A DNA stretch of 64,000 nucleotides from Rhodospirillales bacterium (GTDB lineage: Bacteria; Pseudomonadota; Alphaproteobacteria; Rhodospirillales; Shumkoniaceae), in assembly GCA_014859895.1 (NCBI GenBank), contig JACZKS010000010.1, positions 43,489 to 107,488 of the forward strand, read 5' to 3'. Positions 1 through 9,174 of this stretch are shown here, piece after piece. Each line of letters starts with the position of its first letter. Position 1 is the stretch's first letter. Below the pieces are notes generated by a model that saw only the letters and a list, made by a program, of their open reading frames with translations, was not told where the DNA came from and searched no databases. The translations under genes were made by a program, and so were the position numbers.

Positions 1-643
1 CGGCGTACCGGGCCGTCGGGTCGTAGGGCGGATGCGGCCCCGGGAACCCGACCTGCAGGAACAGCGGCTCGGTCTTGGGATAGGTGCTCAACCACCACTG
101 CGCCATGTTGCCGACGAACATGTCGGAATGCAGATGCTCCGGCAGTTCCCATTCGAAGGCGCCGAGGCGCTTCTTGTAGTCGTCACGCAGGCGATAGGTC
201 TCGCGCTGCTGCTTGACCAGCCCGTTGGCGGCCAGCGCCCGATCCCATTCATCCAGGTAGTGCCGACCCTCGAGGTAGCGGTCCTTGTTCTCGACGTTGT
301 AGCGCTGGTGGAACCCGCACGGCGTGTTGTGCGGCCAGGTGTGCATCTTGCCGATGTTGACGTTGTGGTAGCCGGCCTCGCCGAGGTTCTCCAGCCAGGA
401 GTGCCGCCAATCGCAGGCGTTCTTTAGGATCCCCGTGGTGTGCGGATAGTACCCGGTGAAGATCGATGCCCGCGACGGCGCACACGACATTCCCGCCGCA
501 TAGCAGCGCGTGAAGACGCAGCCCTCGCGGGCCAGACGGTCCAGGTTGGGCGTGTCCATGTACGGATAGCCCAGCGCGTTGATGGTATCATAACGCTGTT
601 GGTCGGTGATGATGTAGACGATGTTGGGCCGTTTCTCGGTCAT
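1..643 (-). CDS. Sulfatase (arylsulfatase superfamily), C-terminus beyond window
   Basis: The reverse strand reads from an ATG at 643 without a stop to base 1, so the ORF track misses it; 214 codons are visible. The N-terminus has the metal-binding start of sulfatases (RPNIVYIITDQQRYDT) and, near residue 53, the CAPSR signature whose Cys is normally converted to formylglycine. The family hydrolyses sulfate esters. There is no signal peptide, so a cytoplasmic enzyme is predicted. An AAGGTGG ribosome site precedes the ATG. It is the last visible gene of the minus-strand operon with TctA, aldolase and dehydratase, suggesting a sulfated sugar-acid substrate; this is inference. Choline sulfatase or phosphonate hydrolase relatives cannot be excluded. 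Confidence 0.9.
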   Translation of the reverse strand, partial: MTEKRPNIVYIITDQQRYDTINALGYPYMDTPNLDRLAREGCVFTRCYAAGMSCAPSRASIFTGYYPHTTGILKNACDWRHSWLENLGEAGYHNVNIGKMHTWPHNTPCGFHQRYNVENKDRYLEGRHYLDEWDRALAANGLVKQQRETYRLRDDYKKRLGAFEWELPEHLHSDMFVGNMAQWWLSTYPKTEPLFLQVGFPGPHPPYDPTARYA

Positions 644-693
644 TCGGGAACCACCTTTTTTCGGGGATTGTCTTTGTGCAGTTTCTTCCGGCA

Positions 694-2193
694 TCACCCC
701 AACGGAGCGGACGCGGGCGTCCGACGTGCCCACAGATTCCGGTACAACGGCAGAAACAGGATCAGCAACGTGACGACAAACAACCCTACGGCAAGCGGAT
801 AGTCGAAAAACGCCATGAAATCGTTGTCGGTCAGGATAAGTCCCTGGCGCAGGCTCATCTCTAACTGAGGCCCGAGGACGAGCCCGATGACCACCGGAGC
901 GGCGGGAAACCCGAACACCCGCATGAAATAGCCGATCACCCCGAACGACAGCGTCACCAGCAGGTCGAAGGGATTTCCCCGCACGCCCCAAGTGCCCAGC
1001 AGGCACAACACGACGACCATCGACAGCAACAGGGGCTCGGGCGCCTTGAGGATCCGGGCAAACAGCCTGGCGACGGCGATCCCCTGTGGCAGCAACATGA
1101 GGTTGATGATGATCAGGGCGATGAAGCAGGCGTAGACGGTCACCGCGTTTTCGGCCATGAGGCGTACGCCGGGCGTGATGCCGTGGATGATCATGGTCGA
1201 CATCATCACCGCGGTGATGGCGTCGCCGGGAATGCCCAATGCGAGGGTGGGAACCAACGCGCCGCCGGTGACCGCGTTGTTCGCGGCCTCGGAGGCGATG
1301 ATGCCGTCGGGTTCGCCCTTCCCCATGCCGGCGCGGCGCGGCGACGAGCGCTTGGCTTCGGCATACGAGATGAAGGATGCCGTGGCGGCTCCGGTTCCCG
1401 GCATGATTCCCACGACGGCACCGATGGTGCAGGACTTGACCAGCACGCCCAGCCGCGACCGCCATTCGTGCCACGCCGGCAAGCGCATGCCACAGTCGTG
1501 CACCTTGGGCGCGCCCGTCCGGCCGCACTCGGCGATCCGCGAGAAGACTTCGGCCAGCGCGAAAATGCCGACCACGACCGCGATCAGGTCCAGTCCGGAG
1601 CTGAGCGCGAAGATGCCGAAATCAAAACGGATGTCGCCGGTCACGGGGTCGGAGCCCACGGTGGCGCAAAACAGCCCGATGATGCCTCCCAACAGCCCCT
1701 TGACCAGGCCGTCCGCCGAAACGCTGGCGATGCACGTCAACGCCATGCAGATCAGGGCAAAGGTTTCGATAGGGCCGAACTTGACCGCGATCGCGGCAAG
1801 CTGGGGCGCGGCCAGGATCAGCACCACGCAGGAGAACAGGCCGCCGGCCACCGACGCGACGGTGGCCCAACCCAAGGCCTTGTCGGCATGGCCCTGTTCG
1901 GCCATGGGGAATCCGTCGAAGCAGGTGGCGGCGGACTGAGGCGTACCGGGGGTGTTAATCAGTATGGCGGAGATCGATCCGCCGTAGACCGAACCGCAGT
2001 AGACGCCCATCAGCACCGACAACGCCGGCATTTGGTCCATGGAGAAGGTGAAGGGCAGGCAGATCGTCAATCCCACCACCGACCCCAACCCCGGCAACGC
2101 GCCGACAATGATGCCGATCAGGGTGCCGACGAACATGGCCACGACGTTGCCAAGGTCCATGACCTGCGCCAGACCGGGAAGAAAATTCTCCAA
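694..2193 (-). CDS. tctA: Tripartite tricarboxylate transporter, large permease TctA
   Basis: A 499-residue, very hydrophobic protein with the typical TctA opening (glycine-rich GTLIGIIVGALPGLGSVVG) and the second conserved half (IMPGTGAATASFISYAEAKR, GIPGDAITAVMM). TctA forms the main channel, with about ten to twelve membrane spans, and takes carboxylates from the periplasmic TctC protein. The start is TTG at 2193, preceded by GGAGG at six bases. The stop of tctB lies two bases upstream, so the two are translationally coupled. It belongs to the LacI-controlled cluster; the substrate is probably the sugar acid degraded by the neighbouring dehydratase and aldolase. Confidence 0.93.
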   Translation of the reverse strand: MENFLPGLAQVMDLGNVVAMFVGTLIGIIVGALPGLGSVVGLTICLPFTFSMDQMPALSVLMGVYCGSVYGGSISAILINTPGTPQSAATCFDGFPMAEQGHADKALGWATVASVAGGLFSCVVLILAAPQLAAIAVKFGPIETFALICMALTCIASVSADGLVKGLLGGIIGLFCATVGSDPVTGDIRFDFGIFALSSGLDLIAVVVGIFALAEVFSRIAECGRTGAPKVHDCGMRLPAWHEWRSRLGVLVKSCTIGAVVGIMPGTGAATASFISYAEAKRSSPRRAGMGKGEPDGIIASEAANNAVTGGALVPTLALGIPGDAITAVMMSTMIIHGITPGVRLMAENAVTVYACFIALIIINLMLLPQGIAVARLFARILKAPEPLLLSMVVVLCLLGTWGVRGNPFDLLVTLSFGVIGYFMRVFGFPAAPVVIGLVLGPQLEMSLRQGLILTDNDFMAFFDYPLAVGLFVVTLLILFLPLYRNLWARRTPASAPLG

Positions 2194-2194
2194 C

Positions 2195-2653
2195 TCACAC
2201 CTCCAGGAACCAGGGTGAGACGGGCAGCGGGATCATCAGCACCTTCTGGAACAGGTACCAGGTCGCCAACGGGAACACGATCCCGGTCAAGATCAGGCCA
2301 AGGGGACGGCGATACCCCATCTGCAGGCTTGCCGCGACGCAGAACAGGATGCTTGAAAACAGAAACCCGATCACGTTCATCAAGGCGGCGCCGGCTCCCG
2401 CCGTGGCGACGATGCCCAAAAGGGCCAGCCAACGCTGTGCCGGGACGTTGCGTTCCTTCCCCATCAGCGGCTTGACCACCAGGACCACCGCCAGCGCGAC
2501 CCACAGCCAGAGCAAGATGTGAGGGTAGAACATCGGGGTCACGGCGGCGCCGACACCCATTCCTTCGTAACGGGCGTCATAAGAATGGATAAGGAGCCCC
2601 GCCCCGATCAAGAGCAGGAACCCCGCAAACACCGCGTGGCTTTGCGACCGCAT
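2195..2653 (-). CDS. tctB: Tripartite tricarboxylate transporter, small permease TctB
   Basis: A 152-residue protein with four predicted membrane segments, the usual size and layout of TctB. It is placed between tctC and tctA as in most TTT operons. The sequence itself is weakly conserved in this family, so the call rests on topology and order. TctB is the small integral subunit paired with TctA. Confidence 0.85.
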   Translation of the reverse strand: MRSQSHAVFAGFLLLIGAGLLIHSYDARYEGMGVGAAVTPMFYPHILLWLWVALAVVLVVKPLMGKERNVPAQRWLALLGIVATAGAGAALMNVIGFLFSSILFCVAASLQMGYRRPLGLILTGIVFPLATWYLFQKVLMIPLPVSPWFLEV

Positions 2654-2725
2654 GGGCAGAGACCTTTCCAGGGAAACAGGCCTGCGGAACCGCCCGGCGG
2701 TTTCCGCAGGCCGGACGGACAGGTG

Positions 2726-3673
2726 TTACTTCTTCGTCATGCCGGCGGCTTCAAGGATCTTGGCGTTCTTCGCGAATTCCGCCGCCACGAAATCGGTAAA
2801 GGTCTTGCGCCCCATGTAGACGATATCGTTGTTGACCTTGGCCGAGAAGTCTTTGAAACCCTGCGTTTCAGTCGCCTTCTTGCAGGCGCTTTCCAGTTTG
2901 GTGAGCACCTCTTCGGGCGTGCCCTTGGGAGCGAACAGGCCGCGCCAGACCGAGAACTGGAGATCGTATCCCTTCTCCTTCATGGTCGGCACCGAACCGA
3001 GACCGTCGATGCGCTTATCCGTGAAGGCCGCGAGCGGCTTCATATCGAAGCGGCTGACCACGACGGGCGTATCGGCGAAGAACTGGATGAACCCGCCGAC
3101 CAGCGATTTCATGGCATCTGCCGTGCCCTTGTGGGGGAGGTGCTTCATCTTGAGGTCCATGGACACCGCAGTGGCGGCCATCGCCAGATGCGGGATCGTC
3201 CCGGCGCCCGACGAACCGTAGACGTACTTGTCGGGTGCCGCCGCGACGGTCTTCTTGAAATCCTCGATCGTATTGATCGGCGAGTCCTTGGACGTCATCA
3301 GCACCACGGGATTGGCATTGATCTGGCACACCGGCACGAAGGAGTCGACCGAATAGGGAAGGTCGCGCAGGTTCGGCTGGATCACCGCCGGACCGATGGG
3401 AAGGAAACCCAGCGTGTATCCGTCGGGCTTGGCCCTCGAGGCCTCGGCGGCTCCCACGGTGCCGGCGGCACCATCGACATTCTTCACGACGATGGTGGTT
3501 CCGAGGGTTTCGCCGAAGAAAGACTGGAAGCCGCGGGCGTCACTGTCGGTACCGCCACCGGCACTGAACGGGACGATCATGGTCACGGGGTGATCTGGGT
3601 ACTCGGCCATCGCTTGCGTAGCGACCAGAGCCGTGGCCGCGCCGGCGATACAGGTGATGATAGGTTTGAGCAT
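2726..3673 (-). CDS. tctC: TTT-type extracytoplasmic substrate-binding protein (Bug/TctC)
   Basis: 315 residues. The first 23 form a Sec signal peptide ending AMA, then the mature start EYPDHPVTMIVPFSAGGGTDSDAR, which is the family's hallmark beta-loop that holds the ligand carboxylate. It is a periplasmic receptor delivering substrate to TctB/TctA. A textbook AGGAGG site stands five to six bases before the ATG, implying strong expression, as expected for a binding protein. It lies between the aldolase and tctB. Confidence 0.93.
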   Translation of the reverse strand: MLKPIITCIAGAATALVATQAMAEYPDHPVTMIVPFSAGGGTDSDARGFQSFFGETLGTTIVVKNVDGAAGTVGAAEASRAKPDGYTLGFLPIGPAVIQPNLRDLPYSVDSFVPVCQINANPVVLMTSKDSPINTIEDFKKTVAAAPDKYVYGSSGAGTIPHLAMAATAVSMDLKMKHLPHKGTADAMKSLVGGFIQFFADTPVVVSRFDMKPLAAFTDKRIDGLGSVPTMKEKGYDLQFSVWRGLFAPKGTPEEVLTKLESACKKATETQGFKDFSAKVNNDIVYMGRKTFTDFVAAEFAKNAKILEAAGMTKK

Positions 3674-3725
3674 TTTTTACCTCCTCTGTAGGATCGACTT
3701 TGTTTCTTCTACGGTGACATCGGGA

Positions 3726-4496
3726 TTACGACGTTTCGATTGCCTGTCGGATCCGGTTGAGCGCGCCGCGCGCCTGCCCGATCATGAAGGCCAGATCGCT
3801 TGCGCAGGCGACGAAGCGGAACCCTTTGGCGAAACACTCCGCGACCATCTCGGGCGCACCGAACACCGTCCCGGCGGGCTTGCCCACGGCCTCGCAACGG
3901 CGCACGAAATCGAACACGGCGGCCCGCACGTCCTCATGGCCGGGATTGCCCCTGTGGTCCATCGCTGCGGACAGGTCCCCCGGCCCGATGAAGAGCGCGT
4001 CGATGCCGGGAACGGCGGCAATCTCCTCCAGGTGGGCGAGGGCCTCGGGCGTTTCGATTTGTGCAATGACGGTCACGGTGTCATCGGCGATCTTGGCGTA
4101 GTCGCCGATCGCCGTGTATCGGCTGGCCCGGGTCATCAACGCGTAGCCGCGCTTGCCGTGCGGCGGATAGCGGGTCAAGGACACCACGCGGGCGGCCTCC
4201 TCCGGCGTCTCGACCATGGGCACCATCAGCGTCCGCGCGCCCGCGTCGAGCAGAAATTTGATTTCTGTGGCGTCCTGATCCGGCAGGCGAACGATGGGCA
4301 TCGTGCCGGTCAGTTCCATCGCGCGCAGGCAGGCCGTGGTGTCGGCCAAGGTGTGGGGAGCATGTTCGATGTCCAATGTCAGGAAATCGAACCCGATCCA
4401 CCCCATGGCCTCGGCGGCGTTCGGGCTGGCACACATGGACCATGAGCCGATGAGTTTACGGTCTTGGGCTAAAGCCGATTTGAAAGCGTTGTCCAT
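3726..4496 (-). CDS. HpcH/HpaI-family class II aldolase
   Basis: 256 residues, the full family length. The fold is recognised from FLTLDIEHAPH, LDAGARTLMVPMVETPEEA, the KRG loop and DALFIGPGDLSAAM near the end. The acidic residues in these segments bind the divalent metal, and the Arg in VRLPD holds pyruvate. Members split 2-keto-3-deoxy sugar acids, or 4-hydroxy-2-oxo acids, into pyruvate and an aldehyde. The gene starts 18 bases after the dehydratase stop, so dehydratase plus aldolase give a two-step non-phosphorylating sugar-acid route. Exact chain length and stereochemistry cannot be read from sequence. Confidence 0.9.
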   Translation of the reverse strand: MDNAFKSALAQDRKLIGSWSMCASPNAAEAMGWIGFDFLTLDIEHAPHTLADTTACLRAMELTGTMPIVRLPDQDATEIKFLLDAGARTLMVPMVETPEEAARVVSLTRYPPHGKRGYALMTRASRYTAIGDYAKIADDTVTVIAQIETPEALAHLEEIAAVPGIDALFIGPGDLSAAMDHRGNPGHEDVRAAVFDFVRRCEAVGKPAGTVFGAPEMVAECFAKGFRFVACASDLAFMIGQARGALNRIRQAIETS

Positions 4497-4514
4497 AATT
4501 TTACATGTCTTCCT

Positions 4515-6236
4515 TCAGTAGATGCTCGGATCTTTGACCGTTCCCGGCCTCGCCAGATAATCGAAGTCGCTGCCTTCGCTGGCCTGCATAACATGCTCGG
4601 TGAACATCGCACCGTAGCCGCGTTCATACCGGGGAAGGGGCGGTGTCCAGGCGGATCGGCGGCGTTCCAGTTCGGCGTCGTCCACCAGCAGTTCGAGCCG
4701 CCCCTCCGAAGCGCTGACCCGGATCGGGTCTCCGTCGTGAACGAGGGCGAGGAGGCCGCCGACCGCAGCCTCTGGTGAAACGTGGAGGACGCAGGTGCCG
4801 TCGCGGGTGCCGCTCATCCGGGCATCCGATACCCGGAGCACGTCTCGCACGCCCTTGCGCAGCAATTTCTTGGGAATCTGCATGTCGCCCCATTCCGGCA
4901 ACCCGGCGGCGACAGAGCCGCCCATGCGCAGAACGAAGACGGTGTTCTCGTCCACGTCCAACGACTCATCGTCGATGCGCGCGCTCATATCCTCGTAGCC
5001 GTCGAAGACGACGGCCGGGCCCGTATGTTCCAACAGACGAGGACTCGCCGCGCTGGACTTCACGACGGCACCGTCGGGGGCCAGGTTGCCGCGCAGGACG
5101 GCAATCGTCGGGCGATCACTGAGCGGCTTGTCGAGCGGTCGGATGACTTCGTCGTTGTAAACCTTGCTGCCCTCTATCGCTTCGCCCAGCGTCCGGCCCT
5201 CGACCGTGAGTGCGCCGAGGTCAAGGTGGTCGCGGATTCGCCACAACAACGCCTTCAACCCGCCGGCATAGTAGAAGTCCTCCATCAAATACCGGCCGGA
5301 GGGCATCAGATCCGCAATGACCGGAACCTTGCGCGCGGCCTCGGCCATGTCATCCAGCGTCAGGACAAGTCCCAGGCGTTTTGCCATGCCGATCAGGTGA
5401 ACCGCGGCGTTGGTCGAGCCCCCCAGCGCCATCCATGTGATCAAGCCGTTGCGCATCGATCGATCGGTCACGATGTCGGCGGGTTTCAAATCCTCCCAGA
5501 CCATCTCGACGATCCGTTCGCCGACGTCCGTCGCCATGCGCGGGTGCGCCGAATCGACGGCCGGAATGGAGGACGCGCCGGTCAACGACAGGCCCATGGC
5601 GTCGACGATCGATGTCATGGTCGATGCCGTGCCCATCGTGTTGCAGGTGCCGTTGGCACGAGTCATCGCTTCCTCGACCTCGCCCCAATCCTCCTTGCTG
5701 ATGCGGCCGCCACGCAAGTCATCCCAGAACCGCTTGGTATCGGTGCCGACACCGATGCGCTGGTTGCGCCACATGCCGTTCAGCATGGGCCCGGCGGGAA
5801 AGAAGATGCAGGGTAACCCCATCGAGAATGCGCCCATCAGCAGCGCCGGCGTCGTCTTGTCGCAGCCGCCCATCAGAACCACGCCATCGATGGGATGGCT
5901 GCGGATCAGCTCCTCGGTCTCCATGGCCAGGAAATTCCGGTAGAACATCGTCGAGGGCTTGACCATCACCTCACCCAACGACATCGCCGGAAGCTCGATT
6001 GGAAATCCACCGGCTCGCCAGATCCCGCGGCGAATCTCTTCGGCTCTTTCCCTCAGGTGATAGTGACAGGTGCTCATCTCACTCCAAGTGTTGATGAGCC
6101 CGATCACCGGGCGACCGACGAAGTCGCTTCGTCGAAATCCGATCTGCATCATCCGTTGGCGGTGAGCGAAGGATCGCAGGTGCTCTGTTCCAAACCAGCG
6201 AAAGCTGCGAAGTGTTTCCGGTGCCTTCTTGGGCAT
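4515..6236 (-). CDS. IlvD/Edd-family sugar-acid dehydratase
   Basis: 573 residues. Three conserved cluster-ligating cysteines are seen in STCHYH, GGCDKTTPA and GTCNTMG, in the arrangement of IlvD/Edd Fe-S dehydratases. The family turns 2,3-dihydroxy acids into 2-keto-3-deoxy acids. An aldonate dehydratase (arabinonate or xylonate type) is favoured over branched-chain dihydroxyacid dehydratase because the gene sits with an HpcH aldolase, a solute transporter and a LacI regulator. I chose the ATG at 6236, which has GGGGAG five bases upstream; the track's 6251 start is TTG. It is the first gene of the operon. Confidence 0.9.
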   Translation of the reverse strand: MPKKAPETLRSFRWFGTEHLRSFAHRQRMMQIGFRRSDFVGRPVIGLINTWSEMSTCHYHLRERAEEIRRGIWRAGGFPIELPAMSLGEVMVKPSTMFYRNFLAMETEELIRSHPIDGVVLMGGCDKTTPALLMGAFSMGLPCIFFPAGPMLNGMWRNQRIGVGTDTKRFWDDLRGGRISKEDWGEVEEAMTRANGTCNTMGTASTMTSIVDAMGLSLTGASSIPAVDSAHPRMATDVGERIVEMVWEDLKPADIVTDRSMRNGLITWMALGGSTNAAVHLIGMAKRLGLVLTLDDMAEAARKVPVIADLMPSGRYLMEDFYYAGGLKALLWRIRDHLDLGALTVEGRTLGEAIEGSKVYNDEVIRPLDKPLSDRPTIAVLRGNLAPDGAVVKSSAASPRLLEHTGPAVVFDGYEDMSARIDDESLDVDENTVFVLRMGGSVAAGLPEWGDMQIPKKLLRKGVRDVLRVSDARMSGTRDGTCVLHVSPEAAVGGLLALVHDGDPIRVSASEGRLELLVDDAELERRRSAWTPPLPRYERGYGAMFTEHVMQASEGSDFDYLARPGTVKDPSIY

Positions 6237-6278
6237 GGCGCTCCCCGCCAATTAGGAAAACGTTATTGCTTATTGGCT

Positions 6279-6313
6279 TTGGTATCGATACCAAGCTTCT
6301 GGTATCGATGTCA
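6279..6313. promoter_or_regulatory. Tandem LacI-family operators
   Basis: A perfect 16-base palindrome, TTGGTATCGATACCAA (6279-6294), is followed by a degenerate copy, TGGTATCGATGTCA (6300-6313). Their centres are 20 bases apart, near two helical turns. They lie between the divergent dehydratase operon and the LacI-type gene. The central CG and arm length fit LacI/GalR operators, so the adjacent regulator is the likely ligand. Confidence 0.8.
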
Positions 6314-6376
6314 AACCCTGATTTGGGCTATGGTTGGCAACGCAAGTAATGTCGAAACGACCTAAGAGGTTTGGCT

Positions 6377-7423
6377 GTGCCCGTTTCCGAAGAGTTGTCC
6401 CATTCGGCGCCTCAGAGCCATGAACGCCGTCGTGTCACCATGCAGGACGTGGCGCGCCGTGCCGGCGTGGGAACGATTACGGTGTCGCGAGCCTTAAGCG
6501 ATCCGCAAAAGGTCTCGGCCCCATTGCGAGCCCGGATCGAAGACGCGATCCGGGATCTCGGATATGTTCCCAACCGCATGGCGGGTTGGCTTTCCTCCCG
6601 GCGATCCCGCGTCGTGCCGATCATCGTGCCGGTCATTCAAAACGCCGTGTTTTCCGACGTGGTCGAGGGTCTTAACGATCACCTGCTTGACCAGGGATAC
6701 CAAATCCTTCTGGGGACATCTAATTATGATCCCAGGCGGGAAGAGGCTCTGATCGCGGCGTTCCTTGGGTGGACACCTCAAAGTATTGTCGTCCTCGGCA
6801 CCGAGCACACCGAAGCGGCCCGCCGAATGCTAACCGATACCGAAATGACCGTCATCGAGCTGTTCGAGCTTGTTGACGCCCCCATCGAGATCAACATCGG
6901 CTTTTCCCACCGGCAGGCCGCACGGGACATGGCCCTTCACCTCGTGGAGCGTGGATACCGCACGATCGCCTTCGTCGGCGCGTTCATGCATCGTGATCGC
7001 CGGGCGGAGATCCGTTGCCGAGGGTGCATGGACTGCCTTCGCGAGCATGGTCTGATTGCCGATCGCGTCCTCTCCTACGAAGAACGCTCTACACTGGATA
7101 TCGGCGCGCACGCCATCTGTGCCGTGCTTGAGAAATGGCCGGATACGGACGCGGTCTTTTTCGCCAACGATGTCCTCGCCGGGGGCGCGTTGATGGAGTG
7201 CCAGCGGCGGGGAATTGCCGTTCCCGGACGGGTGGCGATCGCCGGATTTGGCGGGCTACCGATCGGTACCCGTACCACACCCGAGCTGACGACCGTGGTC
7301 TCCCCGCGCTATCAGGTGGGCGAAATGGCGGCGCGCGTCATTCTTGAAACCAAGGACGCGCCGCGAAAGAAGAAGCGGGTGATCGAAGTGCCCTATTCGC
7401 TTCTCATTCGCCAGAGCACCTGA
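6377..7423 (+). CDS. LacI/GalR-family transcriptional regulator
   Basis: 348 residues from a GTG at 6377, which has AAGAGG seven bases upstream; the track start, TTG at 6371, is too close to that site. The N-terminal helix-turn-helix reads VTMQDVARRAGVGTITVSRALSD, followed by the hinge helix (YVPNRMAGWLSS) and a periplasmic-binding-protein-like effector domain to the end. It is divergent from the dehydratase operon with the palindromes between them, so it most likely represses that operon and itself, released by a sugar acid or its keto-deoxy product. Confidence 0.92.
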   Translation: MPVSEELSHSAPQSHERRRVTMQDVARRAGVGTITVSRALSDPQKVSAPLRARIEDAIRDLGYVPNRMAGWLSSRRSRVVPIIVPVIQNAVFSDVVEGLNDHLLDQGYQILLGTSNYDPRREEALIAAFLGWTPQSIVVLGTEHTEAARRMLTDTEMTVIELFELVDAPIEINIGFSHRQAARDMALHLVERGYRTIAFVGAFMHRDRRAEIRCRGCMDCLREHGLIADRVLSYEERSTLDIGAHAICAVLEKWPDTDAVFFANDVLAGGALMECQRRGIAVPGRVAIAGFGGLPIGTRTTPELTTVVSPRYQVGEMAARVILETKDAPRKKKRVIEVPYSLLIRQST

Positions 7424-7735
7424 TGAGACGTTGTGCCAGGTTCGCCCAGGTGGCATTGACACGTTAACTGCGGTGACAGGCGGAAATCGGCTGCGAGGCT
7501 GTGAAAACGCACGCAATCATAACTCCGTTTGTGCCTAATTGGATGTCATTGATTATCCTGGCAAATTCGCGTTGTTGCCGGGGTCACATATCGCGCGAAA
7601 CGTGACCCCTGCTCATTGCGGTTTTTCTGAAGATAATCAACGGGCAGAGTGGCTTTTAGGGCGGGGTCATGGTTGCGCGCGTATTCACACATATCAGCGT
7701 TGGTGCCCGTTCGCGACTTCGTCGATCGCGAAACC
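7424..7735. other. Non-coding gap with IS-end-like palindrome
   Basis: No credible gene is seen in these 312 bases between the LacI gene and the convergent PLP enzyme. The stretch holds the 30-base quasi-palindrome at 7580-7609 and, around it, TGATTATC near 7550 with its inverse GATAATCA near 7632. Nothing else is recognised. Confidence 0.6.
7580..7690. repeat. Solo IS-end-like element, copy 1
   Basis: The first 30 bases form a palindrome with 13 of 15 pairs matched: arms GGGGTCAC/GTGACCCC around TCGCGCGA. About 85 bases on comes GCGTATTCACAC (7679-7690). A diverged copy with the same two landmarks at almost the same spacing occurs at 29262-29369 in the same orientation. The TCGCGCGA core flanked by GGGTCA half-sites resembles the end repeats of IS21-type elements, but no transposase is present here, so it may be a relict end. 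Confidence 0.45.
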
Positions 7736-8821
7736 TTATGCGCGGACCGGACGCCATTGACCGGAATCGAGAAAGGTCAGGACTTGCAGCCTGTAGGGGT
7801 CGATATCGAATCCCTCGGCAGCCAGCCAGGCGTCGTCGTAGTACGTCCCCGCATACCGCTCGCCTCCGTCGCAAAGCAGGGTCACGATGGATCCGGTTCC
7901 GCCACGCCGGATCATCTCTGCCGCAAGCCGACACATGGCGTAAAAATTGGTTCCGGTCGATCCGCCGGGGCGACGTCCCAAATGCTCGGCCAGGACACGC
8001 ATGGCCCCCAGCGACGCCGCGTCCGGAATCTTCAGCATGCGGTCGATCACTTCCGGGATGAAGGAGGGCTCGCATACGGGCCGGCCGATCCCCTCGATTC
8101 GTGACGGCGCCGCCAGGCGAAAATCGCGCCGACATTTTGTGAAACAGTCGTAGAAGACCGAGTTTTCCGGATCGGCAACGCACACTTTCGTATCGACTTT
8201 GCGATACCGGACATAGCGGCCGATGGTGGCCGACGTACCTCCCGTCCCCGCGCTCGTCACAATCCATTTCGGGATTGGAAAGCGCTCGAGGCTCATCTGA
8301 CTAAAGATCGATGCGGCGATATTGTCGTTTCCCCGCCAGCCGGTCACCCGCTCCGCATAGGTGAATTGATCGAGAAAGTGGCCGCCGGTTCTTTCAGCAA
8401 GCCCCCGGGCAACCGGAGCCATTTCCATGATGTCATCGACAAAATGGCACCGGCCACCATGACGTTCGATGGCCGCGATCTTCTGTTTGGACGTTCCTCG
8501 CGGTACCACGGCAACAAACGGCAGCCCGAGAAGCTTGGCGAAGTAAGCCTCGGAGACGGCAGTCGAGCCCGAGGAAGCCTCGACAACCGGCCGGTCGGCG
8601 TTGATCCACCCACTGCAAATTCCATACAGGAAGAGGGACCGCGCCAAACGGTGCTTCAAGCTGCCGGTCGGGTGGGCCGACTCATCCTTGAGATAAAGAT
8701 CGATACCGGGCAGGGCAGGCGTTTCGAGTCGCAGAAGGTGGGTATCCGCGGAACGGTTGAAATCCGCCCGCAGCTTGTCAATCATCTCTCGAGACCATCG
8801 TCGTACGCTTTGCCTGTTCAT
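7736..8821 (-). CDS. PLP-dependent cysteine synthase-family enzyme (Cds1-like)
   Basis: 361 residues of the fold-type II PLP family. The Schiff-base lysine is in TGSLKHRLARSL, and SSGSTAVSEAYFAKLLG is the substrate/phosphate loop. The C-terminal part has GGSTGTNFYAMCRL and CDGGERYAGTYYDDAW, typical of the subgroup containing the mycobacterial L-cysteine desulfhydrase Cds1 rather than true CysK. It probably acts on cysteine or a beta-substituted amino acid and releases H2S, but the substrate is not certain. It stands alone, about 350 bases downstream of cluster 2 on the same strand and convergent with the LacI gene. Confidence 0.85.
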   Translation of the reverse strand: MNRQSVRRWSREMIDKLRADFNRSADTHLLRLETPALPGIDLYLKDESAHPTGSLKHRLARSLFLYGICSGWINADRPVVEASSGSTAVSEAYFAKLLGLPFVAVVPRGTSKQKIAAIERHGGRCHFVDDIMEMAPVARGLAERTGGHFLDQFTYAERVTGWRGNDNIAASIFSQMSLERFPIPKWIVTSAGTGGTSATIGRYVRYRKVDTKVCVADPENSVFYDCFTKCRRDFRLAAPSRIEGIGRPVCEPSFIPEVIDRMLKIPDAASLGAMRVLAEHLGRRPGGSTGTNFYAMCRLAAEMIRRGGTGSIVTLLCDGGERYAGTYYDDAWLAAEGFDIDPYRLQVLTFLDSGQWRPVRA

Positions 8822-9174
8822 CGTCTACCTTTCGAGATCTCCGCTTGGAGCGGAGTCAAAGCGTGACGCCACCTTCGATCTCGTCAGCTGCGCCCAAGCG
8901 AAGTGCTACGAACGGACGGTACTGCACCGGATAAGGCGCCGGAATGAGGTCGGCATAGACGTCAGTCACGGCGAAAAAACCGTCATGTCCCCAGCTGATG
9001 GACTGCCGGCGCCTGTTTTGGTTCTTGGGGGATCACATCAGGCTCCCGCAGCAGACCGAGGATGACGCGGTCGGTTCGCGTGACCGTCTTCATCGCGATC
9101 CGCACCAGCCACCATTCCGCCGGGTGGCTGGTGCGCTTTCTGCGAAGTCGCGCTCCTGTCCGCCGGTCCTTTTC
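8822..9174. other. Intergenic gap, no gene recognised
   Basis: 353 bases between the PLP enzyme and cluster 2. Short ORFs in several frames have no family features. The only clear structure is the hairpin at 9101-9135. The promoter of the PLP gene should lie in the lower half, but I see no convincing -35/-10 pair. Confidence 0.5.
9101..9135 (-). terminator. 13-bp hairpin after cluster 2 operon
   Basis: Perfect arms CGCACCAGCCACC and GGTGGCTGGTGCG with a nine-base loop, starting about 40 bases beyond the stop of the lyase gene on the minus strand. There is no T-tract, so it may be a transcript-end stabiliser or a Rho-assisted terminator rather than a classical one. Confidence 0.5.
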
